From Candidatus Bathycorpusculum sp. (lineage in GTDB: Archaea; Thermoproteota; Bathyarchaeia; Bathyarchaeales; Bathycorpusculaceae): a stretch of DNA of 64,000 nucleotides. Each line of letters begins with the position of its first letter. Positions within the stretch are counted from its first letter, which is position 1. The notes below the pieces were generated by a model that ran no database searches, was not told the DNA's origin, and saw only the letters and a program-made list of their open reading frames with translations. This document shows positions 25,731-33,269 of the stretch, in pieces. The translations under genes were made by a program, and so were the position numbers. Where the stretch lies: contig WRJX01000103.1 in the NCBI GenBank assembly GCA_009778385.1, forward strand, positions 24,056 to 88,055. Reading direction: 5' to 3'.

Positions 25731-27227
25731 ATGACTGTAAGTGGCAGTCGTATGGGTATGAGTGATAATTCCAAGTTTGATTTGCCCTCTTTTCGTAGTA
25801 AACGAGCCTTGTTTTTTGTTTTTTTGCTGATTTGTGTTATTGTTTTTTCTGTATCATTTGTGTTGATACTGCGAAGTTCTGGTGATTCTTCTTTGGTTGA
25901 TGTTACTCCACCTCTTTTGGAGGATACTCTGTCTGTCGAAACTGGCGTTCAACTAAAAAATGCTATCTACAATGCTGTAAATCCTACAGTTATAAGTCTT
26001 GATAGAGATATCGTCCTTACAGAGCAGATTAATATTTATGCTAACAAAAACATTACCTTAACAAGTAGCAACAAAGTCAATCTTTTCAAATTGATCGGGG
26101 CAGATGAACATGACACTATTTATGTTGAGAATGGTGGAATGTTAACTCTTAATGGCGTTATTGTTACCCATAATACTGGTGATAGCGGTAGAGGCGTAGC
26201 TGTTGAAGAAGGTGGTACACTAATTATGGTTGATGGTGTAATTTCTGATAATGTACCCTTCGCTAAAGGTGGTGGAGTATACAATAACGGTGGTGTTTTT
26301 ACGATGTTTGGTGGTGTGATCTCTAATAACTATGTGGCCCCTTCGTATGGTTCTAGTTATGGTGGTGGTGTGTATAATAATGGTGTTTTTACGATGTTTG
26401 GTGGTGTGATCTCTAATAATACAGTTAGTGGTATGGGTGGTGGTGTGTATAATACTGGTATTTTTAGTGTACTTGGTGGCAGTGTTATTTCTGGCGGGTC
26501 TGCCATGTTTGGTGGTGGTGTATACAATGATTACTCAGGCGTTTTTAATATGTCTGGTAATAGTATGATTTCTAATAATTATGCTAGTTATGGTGGCGGT
26601 GGTGTGAGTGGTTATGGTGTTATTAGTATGTCTGGTAATAGCTTGATTTACAATAACACAGCTGACAGTATGGGTGGTGGTGTGTTTAGCGGCTCTATTT
26701 TTAGGATGTCTGGTGGTGTAATTGCTAACAACTCTGTTGTTGGTAGGTGTGGTGGTGGGGTATATACCTGTGGTAACTTTAGTATGTCGGGTAGTAGTGT
26801 GCTCTCTAATAATACTGCTATTAGTGGTGTTGGTGCTGGTATATACAACGACTGTTTTAGTGTTTTTAGTATGTCGGGTAATTGTGTGATTTCTAATAAT
26901 GCTGCAAGTGGTGTTGGTGGTGGGGTATATAACAGTGGTAACTTTAGTATGTCGGGTAATTGTGTGATTTCTAATAATGCTGCAAGTAGTGGTGGGGGTG
27001 TATTTAACGATGGTTCTATACAGAATTATCCCGTTGGTGTTGATCCATATGTTGCTTACAGCACTTTTACTATGTCTGATGGTGTAATTTCTAATAATAG
27101 AGCAACAAATGTCGGTGGCGGTGTTTATGTTGGAATTTATGGTGTTTTTAACTCGTATGGTGGAACGATTTCTGATAACTTGGCATCAAATGATGGTCAG
27201 AATGTTTGGGATGTTAGTGCTAAATGA
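25731..27227 (+). CDS. beta-helix repeat adhesin-like surface protein
   Basis: After a short cytoplasmic N-terminus, residues about 25-49 form a signal-anchor helix (RALFFVFLLICVIVFSVSFV). The extracellular part has about a dozen imperfect repeats of the type FTMFGGVISNN...GGGVYNNG or FSMSGNCVISNNAAS...GGGVY. Each is about 20-27 residues, which predicts a right-handed parallel beta-helix. Similar repeats occur in bacterial polymorphic membrane proteins and in adhesins of host-associated archaea. The nucleotide sequence of the repeats is also conserved, so recombination between units is likely. The exact start is uncertain (25731, 25743 or 25752). No enzyme motif is seen. Confidence 0.85.
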   Translation: MTVSGSRMGMSDNSKFDLPSFRSKRALFFVFLLICVIVFSVSFVLILRSSGDSSLVDVTPPLLEDTLSVETGVQLKNAIYNAVNPTVISLDRDIVLTEQINIYANKNITLTSSNKVNLFKLIGADEHDTIYVENGGMLTLNGVIVTHNTGDSGRGVAVEEGGTLIMVDGVISDNVPFAKGGGVYNNGGVFTMFGGVISNNYVAPSYGSSYGGGVYNNGVFTMFGGVISNNTVSGMGGGVYNTGIFSVLGGSVISGGSAMFGGGVYNDYSGVFNMSGNSMISNNYASYGGGGVSGYGVISMSGNSLIYNNTADSMGGGVFSGSIFRMSGGVIANNSVVGRCGGGVYTCGNFSMSGSSVLSNNTAISGVGAGIYNDCFSVFSMSGNCVISNNAASGVGGGVYNSGNFSMSGNCVISNNAASSGGGVFNDGSIQNYPVGVDPYVAYSTFTMSDGVISNNRATNVGGGVYVGIYGVFNSYGGTISDNLASNDGQNVWDVSAK

Positions 27228-27567
27228 TAATGTTGTAGTTGAGAACAAACAATTAACACTTATAGAAAACAAAGACCAAAACCTCTGTGCCAAGGCGCTG
27301 TTCAACATTTTTTGCTAAATCATCTATATGTCCAATCGTGTCCAGTTTAAAATACAATGTATGGGCGTAGAGTTTTATCAACTAGCCATCTTCCTCTATT
27401 CAATCTCCTTTTACACCCTACAACAAATTTGGGTCTATTTTTCTGCGAAAAAGTTGTTTCATGATACTTTAAAAGTTTGTTTTACGAGATTTATTAATGG
27501 AGAATAGTTTTGACAAATTGTATGGGATTTAAAAGTAGAGTTTGGCTGGTCAATCTGAGTTAGTTTT
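27228..27567. other. gap without recognised gene
   Basis: No credible coding frame is present. The sequence is AT-rich, with no repeats I can identify, until the inverted repeats that start at 27568. Confidence 0.3.
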
Positions 27568-27663
27568 CTGCGAATGCTTGGAAAAAATTATTCAGGAAGA
27601 GAGAGGGGAGAAGGGGGGATAGTTGGATTCGCAGTTGCTAACTGTTGACCCGCCAAACAGGCG
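27568..27663 (+). repeat. cluster of three inverted repeats with a polypurine tract
   Basis: CTGCGAAT (27568-27575) pairs with ATTCGCAG (27627-27634). Between them is an uninterrupted 26-base purine run (27594-27619) containing GGGG and GGGGGG. Immediately after comes CAGTT-GCT-AACTG (27632-27644), then CGCC-AAACA-GGCG (27651-27663). Together they form three consecutive potential hairpins about 150 bases upstream of the ParB-like gene, in an otherwise AT-rich gap. They could be an RNA leader, a protein-binding site or a terminator. Confidence 0.45.
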
Positions 27664-27814
27664 CGGACTCGCACAAAAATTAAGGTGTCAGGAAGCAATA
27701 AAAAAATTTGTGACAGTCAAGGCACAGTCACATGCGTAAGTTTTATGCAATGGGTTTATTGTTTAGTTTTAAATATTAATTCAAACATAGATGCAGTAGT
27801 TTGCGGGCGATAAA

Positions 27815-28711
27815 ATGAGTTTACGTTTAAACCCTCAATATGAAAAAATGTTGCCAACGATGTCGCAAGAGGAATTTGAGCAGCTTAAAGAGTCTATTAG
27901 AACTGAAGGGCAGCATTATCCTGTTATTGTTAGTGAAAGTCTTGAGGTTCTTGATGGTCATCATCGTTTTCGTGCTTGCCTTGAGTTGGGTATTGAACCT
28001 GATTTTGAAGTTAAGCAGTTTGAGGATAAGTTGTTGGAGAAAAAATTTGTAATTGAAGCTAATCTGCGGCGGCGGCATTTAAATAATTTTCAGCTTGTTG
28101 AACTTGCTGTGCCGCTTTTGGAAATTGAAAGAGCTTTGGCAAAGAAGCGGCAACCTCAAAGTGGTCAAAATGAACGTGATTTGAAGCCGGAATTAACCTC
28201 TGATGCTTCTTTTCCTGAGGTTGAATCTACTATGGGGAACGCTACTGAAGTGGTTGCTAAAAAGGCTGGTGTGTCAACTAGGACGCTTGAGCGTGGTAAA
28301 AAAATTATTGAGAAAGCAAGCGAAGATGATAAACAGAAACTGCGCGAAGGTAAAACAAGCATCAGCAAAGTTTACCGCGAAATCACGCCGCCAAGATCTG
28401 TATTAAAAATGGAGCCTAACCCAGAAATTCCAGTATCCGATCCTGTGTTTCTTCATAACAAGGATGCCCTCAGAGCGATTCTTCAAAGCATGATTGAGCA
28501 AGATTTGTTCTGTCCAGAATGTGGAAGTAAACTCTTTCAATGTGGTCAATGTCACAAGTCGTTTAGCGAGCTTGTAAAAACTGAGACGATACTAAAACCA
28601 ACTGTAAAACCGCAGCTTCAACTGCCAAAAACAGATGATACACAAACAGAAGCAGATGGTGGTGAATCTCCTTCTGAAGATGATGACAGCTTCAAAGATG
28701 AATTCTTTTAA
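27815..28711 (+). CDS. ParB/Srx-domain protein with C-terminal zinc ribbon
   Basis: Residues about 15-90 form a ParB N-terminal domain: EFEQLKESIRTEGQHYPVIV, then LEVLDGHHRFRACLELGIEP with the DGHHR box. A helix-turn-helix-like region follows (NATEVVAKKAGVSTRTLERG), then a linker. A zinc ribbon (CPECGSKLFQCGQCHKSF) and an acidic tail complete 298 residues. ParB-fold proteins bind DNA and may hydrolyse CTP. With no parA beside it and no parS palindrome visible, a regulatory role is at least as likely as chromosome partitioning. Two four-cysteine metal sites are a notable addition. Confidence 0.82.
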   Translation: MSLRLNPQYEKMLPTMSQEEFEQLKESIRTEGQHYPVIVSESLEVLDGHHRFRACLELGIEPDFEVKQFEDKLLEKKFVIEANLRRRHLNNFQLVELAVPLLEIERALAKKRQPQSGQNERDLKPELTSDASFPEVESTMGNATEVVAKKAGVSTRTLERGKKIIEKASEDDKQKLREGKTSISKVYREITPPRSVLKMEPNPEIPVSDPVFLHNKDALRAILQSMIEQDLFCPECGSKLFQCGQCHKSFSELVKTETILKPTVKPQLQLPKTDDTQTEADGGESPSEDDDSFKDEFF

Positions 28712-28924
28712 CTTCTCATCCGCCATTTTTCATTCCTAAAATATAGCTGTAATAAATTAATTAGTGGTGACAACTATACGGGTGATAGTTTTTGTTACAA
28801 ATGTTATTGTGTTAAATAAAAGCTGATTAAATATAGATTTATTGCAGTTTAGTTTTGTTTTTCCTTTTATTTTAAAGCAGGTTTGGCAAAAAAACTATAT
28901 ACTACATACAACCCTTCATAGCCA

Positions 28925-29617
28925 ATGTCACATAAAATATATCTTGCAATAATTGTGCTCGTAGTTTTGGTGGGCGCGTCAGTAGCTGCATTCTATATGC
29001 TTCAGCCATCACAGGAAGACACACCATCAACGTCAACAGTTAAGGCAGGGGTAAAAGTTGGAGACACCTTTACTTATAAAATGGTGGGAATTGCCGATCT
29101 TCATACTAGTGATGTAGAAATACCTGAAAACTTTATGGACGTAAATAGGACAGACTTTTATCGTGTTGAAATAACCAGTGTTGACCTTCCAATTATTTCG
29201 TATACTGTAACTTGGCAATTTGAGAATGGAACTAAATACAGTGATAATGGGATGATTAACATTGAAAATGGCGCTAACACTGGGGAATTCTGGGGAATTT
29301 ACGCCGCTAATTTGACTGAAGGCAGTTTAGTTCGACCAGGTGATTCTAAAGGGGCAACCATTAATGCGACTGAGACAAGACAGTATCTTAACGGTGAGAG
29401 ACAAACAAATATCCTGCGAATGCAGGGCGAATTATATGACGTTACTGATGAAACTTTATCTAAATCATGCTTTGCATACACTTATGTTGACTTTGACAGT
29501 CAAACAGGAATACTAGTAGCACTTAAAGACATGAAAATTTACAATTACCCAGAAATTATCTTAACCGTTGAATGGACACTAGTAGACTCAAACGTTCTAC
29601 AAGTTCCTCAACAGTAA
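28925..29617 (+). CDS. secreted or membrane-anchored protein of unknown function
   Basis: The protein has 230 residues with an N-terminal signal-anchor (residues 5-27, IYLAIIVLVVLVGASVAAFY), a Ser/Thr/Pro linker, then an extracellular domain of beta-strand character. Representative segments are KAGVKVGDTFTYKMVGIAD, YRVEITSVDLPIISYTVTWQ and YTYVDFDSQTGILVALKDMK. The pattern of a short anchor followed by VGDTFTYK is common in archaeal exported proteins. A TATA-like CTATATAC (about 28895-28902) precedes the start closely enough for a nearly leaderless mRNA. No function can be assigned. Confidence 0.7.
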   Translation: MSHKIYLAIIVLVVLVGASVAAFYMLQPSQEDTPSTSTVKAGVKVGDTFTYKMVGIADLHTSDVEIPENFMDVNRTDFYRVEITSVDLPIISYTVTWQFENGTKYSDNGMINIENGANTGEFWGIYAANLTEGSLVRPGDSKGATINATETRQYLNGERQTNILRMQGELYDVTDETLSKSCFAYTYVDFDSQTGILVALKDMKIYNYPEIILTVEWTLVDSNVLQVPQQ

Positions 29618-29791
29618 ACCTCTTTTATGTATGTGTTTAACTCTTGATGAAAATACACTTTTAGTTGTCTCATTTTTCATTTTGGATTAAATTTTCGTGC
29701 TGATTTTGTCCATTGAACATGGTTGTATATACAGGCTTATGCATGTGTGTTTTAATGTAAGGCCGACCAAACCACGCGAACTAGACACATA

Positions 29792-31068
29792 CTAGTTTTT
29801 CAAGCAGCCCAATGGTACAACCCATACGCCATTATCCATTTGAAAAGCATACTCCATTGATGTGATTACCATTAAAAATGAGGGGTTATTCATTTTTTCA
29901 GTGTCCACCACTTTTTCAAGCTTTAACAAGGCTTCTGAAGCATCCTCAATTTCACCTGCGCCCATTTTGATTTCAACAGCACCCCAATGCCCATCCGCAA
30001 GCTGAATGATGCCATCAATCTCTAAACCATTTTTATCACGATAATGATAAACATGCCCATCAATGCTCTCAGCATAAACCCTCAAATCCCTTATACACAG
30101 TGATTCAAAAAGCAAACCAAATGTTTCAAAATCTGATAACAGTTTTTTAGGTGTTGCCCTAAGCGCAGCGGTAGCTATCGAAGGGTCAACAAAATGTCTT
30201 TTAGCAGTTGTCCGAATCGCTGTTTTAGACCGGAGTTTAGCACTCCAAGCAGGCAAATCCTCTATAACAAAAATTTTCTTCAACGCATCAATATATTGAA
30301 CAATTGTAACCTGCGAGAGTGTTTCATCATTCTCTGCCAAATCATTCAATATAGTTGAAGTTCTTGCCTCTGTCGAAATATTTCTAGCCAAAGAGCGAAG
30401 CAGGGCTTTAACTCTGTCAGGATTTTTTTCAATTCCATCTGCCTTTGAAATGTCCTCGTTAGCAATCGCCTCTAAATAATCATTAGCAGTGGCTATCGCG
30501 ATTTTTTCATTCTTTTCTCGTGCAACAGCAGGCCAACCACCCCGATTTATCAAAAAGGCTAATTGCTCAATAGAAATACTGGATTTACTTTCCATATTTT
30601 CTTTACCGTTAAATAACATTCCAAGAGAAATATCGCCATTAGACTCCCCTGTTTCAAATAAAGACATTGTCCGTATTTTCATCCGTGCAATCCTGCCAGT
30701 CCCTGTGTGCATATCATCTGTTCTGGTTGGGATAACAGAACCTGTTAAGATAAATTGGCCATTTTGGTGACGTTTGTCAACAGCAAATCTAACGGCATTC
30801 CAAAGTTCTGGTGCCACTTGCCATTCATCTAGCAATCGCGGTGTTTCACCTTCTAATAATAAAGACGGCTTAGTCTTAGCCATTAGAATATTTGCTTTGA
30901 GGTATCTGGGTCTTGCATGTATAAAACGCTTTTCGCTTTTTTCTGAGCCGAACTTGTTTTACCACACCATTTCGGGCCTTCTATCAAAACGGCTCCCTTT
31001 GCTTGCAAAAGAAGAGATAGTTTTTCATCTGAAATGCGGACCAGATAATTGCCATTCATCTTTGTCAC
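29792..31068 (-). pseudogene. AAA/DUF4143-family ATPase, one frameshift
   Basis: The first frame, from ATG 31068, carries the Walker A region (GAVLIEGPKWCGKTSSAQ) and DPDTSKQI, then stops at 30883. The second frame starts in the same place with MAKTKPSLLLEGETPRLLDEWQ, which has the Walker B-like Asp-Glu. It continues through GSVIPTRTDDMHTGTGR and the DUF4143 domain (RHFVDPSIATAALRATPKKL, then GLEIDGIIQLADGHWGAVEIK). One restored base near 30886-30890 joins them into a normal protein of about 425 residues. These ATPases are widespread in anaerobes, often in mobile or defence-rich regions, and their true role is unclear. Two direct repeats lie upstream. Confidence 0.8.
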
Positions 31069-31111
31069 TTACATAGATTATAGTCTAACTTTTAACTTTG
31101 TCAATAGTTCG

Positions 31112-31153
31112 CTATAAACTTTGGCGAAGTTTTACTATAAACTTTGGCGAAGT
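31112..31153 (-). promoter_or_regulatory. tandem 19-base direct repeats upstream of the ATPase gene
   Basis: The 19-base sequence CTATAAACTTTGGCGAAGT occurs at 31112-31130 and again at 31135-31153, exactly 23 bases apart. Read on the minus strand, each copy contains CCAAAGTTTATAG with a TATA-like TTTATA. The two copies lie about 45-85 bases before the ATPase start codon, so they may be a duplicated promoter or paired operator sites. Confidence 0.5.
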
Positions 31154-31912
31154 CTATTAAAGCCAAGATGAAATGGGCGAGTGCCGCCTTACCCTATTGT
31201 TACGGCAGGTTTGTGCAAATCCTTTTCCTAAACTGTATGGGCTTTCTCTAAGCATCCAGTTTTCCCCTGTTGCTTTTCTGATAGGTTTCCGCTAAAAACT
31301 CTAATCTTTTTAGAATGAAGGCGGCATATTTGAGGTAGCAGAAGCTTAGCCAGAAAATATCGGTTAACTTTTGAGTTGTTTTATTATTTTTCGCATGATG
31401 AATTTGGGTGGAAACTAAAGTTAGGTAACTATATGTTTAGGCATGCATGTGGATGATGTTTTTGAAATGTTGGTTTCAATTTTGAGGGGTAGGTCGTATG
31501 GTTTTAGGGTGTGTTCTGAAATGTTGTTTATTGCTATTTGTTAATTTGGGCGATTCAACCCTGTTCCTGCCAAAACTTAGTCTGTACATACCCGTGAATT
31601 TAGTGAGCACTTTTTCATAAATAGTTTTATGTTTTGAAATGTCCTATGAGTTGAGTTGTTTTTTGCTCTTTTTGTAGTAAAATTTGTTGGTTTACTGACC
31701 TTTTTGTGTGTTTGTTCTTTTTTTATTGCTTTAATGATTTTGTGTGTTTGTTGGATTTGTTGGATTTTTTGTAGAGTCTGCTTTTATGTGTCTATTTTTT
31801 AGTACAGGGTGTTTAAAGGTAACATTCTTAAGGTACAGTTTACAGTTGTCATAACAATATCTTAAAGTGTGCTATGGAGTAGTAAGCACGTTTAATTATA
31901 GGCTGGAATGTA
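31154..31912. other. long gap without recognised gene
   Basis: About 760 bases contain no credible ORF on either strand. The second half is rich in T with repeated TTTGTGTGTTTGT and TTTGTTGGATT motifs, typical of untranscribed or degraded sequence. No tRNA, insertion-sequence end or CRISPR repeat is visible. Confidence 0.3.
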
Positions 31913-32512
31913 GTGAAGAAAACAGACATTCGTCGAAAAACTTTGGTTGCGCGGGAAGATTTGCTAAACCGTATGGGTGAAATTGCAAAAGAGCAAGGGT
32001 GTAGTTTGTTTGAGTTAGTTAACGATGTTTTCCAGCTGGCGATAGATTCGGACGAATTAAATTTCAGTTTAAAGCGAGTAGTTGAAGAACGTAAACTTTT
32101 GGAAGCGGCTAAAGGCTCTGGTTTTATTCTAGGCTTGGAACGCTTATGGTATGAAATGGCTGATACGGCCTATAAAAAAGACAAGCGTGTTGCCCTTAAA
32201 AACTGGTTTGACTCCGGGGTTTGGTTTGCAGCACGTTATATTACTAACGGAGTTAACTTTCCTTTTGATCAGTTCAAAAATGACTTGTCAGCTTTCACTT
32301 GGAATGCTCCTGAGTTTAAACTTGAAATGGTAGGCGACAAGGCCTCTGTAAGGGTAACAAGTCCCCGATTTACAGAGGCTTACACTTTTCTTTTTTTTTC
32401 ATTTTTAGTTGGTGCACTGGAAAAATTTGGGTATCAACCTGTTAGTAAAGAGGTCTCTCGTGGCATAATTCGTTTAAGTGTTATGAGGAGTGATGTAAAT
32501 GTTACCGCGTAA
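31913..32512 (+). CDS. putative ribbon-helix-helix-type regulator, first of a paralogous pair
   Basis: The 199-residue protein opens with a basic strand and two helices (RRKTLVAREDLLNRMGEIAK, then SLFELVNDVFQLAI). This is compatible with a ribbon-helix-helix DNA-binding domain. A longer domain follows, with KNWFDSGVWFAARYITNGVN and FTEAYTFLFFSFLVGALEKF near the end. The downstream gene encodes a related protein of the same layout: both have an N-W/T-WF-SG-W motif and a C-terminal AKF/FGY segment. A GTG start is used. The two genes overlap by 14 bases, so the products probably form a heterodimer. The family name is unknown to me. Confidence 0.65.
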   Translation: MKKTDIRRKTLVAREDLLNRMGEIAKEQGCSLFELVNDVFQLAIDSDELNFSLKRVVEERKLLEAAKGSGFILGLERLWYEMADTAYKKDKRVALKNWFDSGVWFAARYITNGVNFPFDQFKNDLSAFTWNAPEFKLEMVGDKASVRVTSPRFTEAYTFLFFSFLVGALEKFGYQPVSKEVSRGIIRLSVMRSDVNVTA

Positions 32513-33074
32513 CGAAAAAAAACTAGTTTACGTTAATAGTGATTTGGTTGAAGCGGTTGCTAAAATATCAAAAAATCGCGGAGAAACAATTACCAAATTC
32601 GTAGAAGAAGCATTAACGCAAGCCTTAAAAGTTGCAACCGCTGGTTATGACCTTAAACAACTCGGGCAATTTTTTGAAGTAATGTATGCCCAAAAAATAT
32701 TAGGCGGCGCATTTGTACCCCTAGATGTTTTAAACTTTTTAACTACAGTAGCCTGTACCACTGATAAAGAAAACATTATAAACACATGGTTTGAAAGTGG
32801 AAAATGGCATGGAAAATACTTAAAAGAACGTTTCTACGATCCCCTCAAAGCATTAGAAGATTTTTTGGAAGCCAGTCGTTGGGACCTAAACGAGGTAGAG
32901 GTAAAACACTTCGGTGCAACAGCACGTGTACGTTGTGTCTCAACAGTTCTCTCCAACGATGCAACTCTGCTGCTTGCCAAATTTATTGAAGGTGTCATGC
33001 AAGGATTTGGTTACAAACTTCAAAAAAATGAACTCTTAAAAGGCATGATAGTCCAAGAATTCATCGACGAATAA
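32499..33074 (+). CDS. putative ribbon-helix-helix-type regulator, second of a paralogous pair
   Basis: The N-terminus KKLVYVNSDLVEAVAKISKN, then RGETITKFVEEALTQAL, fits a ribbon-helix-helix or MetJ/Arc-like domain. The C-terminal domain has NTWFESGKWHGKYLKERFYD and LLLAKFIEGVMQGFGYKLQK, matching the corresponding parts of the upstream gene's product. It has 191 residues. ATG 32499 sits inside the end of the first gene, behind GAGGAGTGA, so translation is coupled. Shared ancestry by tandem duplication is inferred from the matching order of motifs. Confidence 0.65.
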   Translation: MLPRNEKKLVYVNSDLVEAVAKISKNRGETITKFVEEALTQALKVATAGYDLKQLGQFFEVMYAQKILGGAFVPLDVLNFLTTVACTTDKENIINTWFESGKWHGKYLKERFYDPLKALEDFLEASRWDLNEVEVKHFGATARVRCVSTVLSNDATLLLAKFIEGVMQGFGYKLQKNELLKGMIVQEFIDE

Positions 33075-33204
33075 AAACATATTTTTTCCATCCGCGTCTT
33101 CCTTGTATCAACAACTATGCTATATGGTTTTGTACACATTTACTTACACGAGTAAAGGAAAGTGCACTTTCAAGAACAAACACCCTTAACATGCTTGCAT
33201 CAGC

Positions 33205-33212
33205 TATAAATA
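33205..33212 (+). promoter_or_regulatory. TATA box of the large surface-protein gene
   Basis: TATAAATA (33205-33212) in the context GCTATAAATACTC is a near-ideal archaeal TATA element. It predicts a start site near 33234 and a leader of about 35 bases containing AAAGGAAG before ATG 33270. A strong promoter fits an abundant envelope protein. Confidence 0.6.
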
Positions 33213-33269
33213 CTCAAACAACGATTACTTGCTTACTAATATAAAAATGAAAAAAGGAAGAATGAATAA

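Noticed and set aside
25731..27227. CRISPR-like or tandem repeat array
   Set aside because: The repeats encode a continuous protein and are imperfect without spacers of constant length.
27568..27663. parS partition site
   Set aside because: The sequence does not resemble the canonical TGTTTCACGTGAAACA palindrome and is not a single 16-base palindrome.
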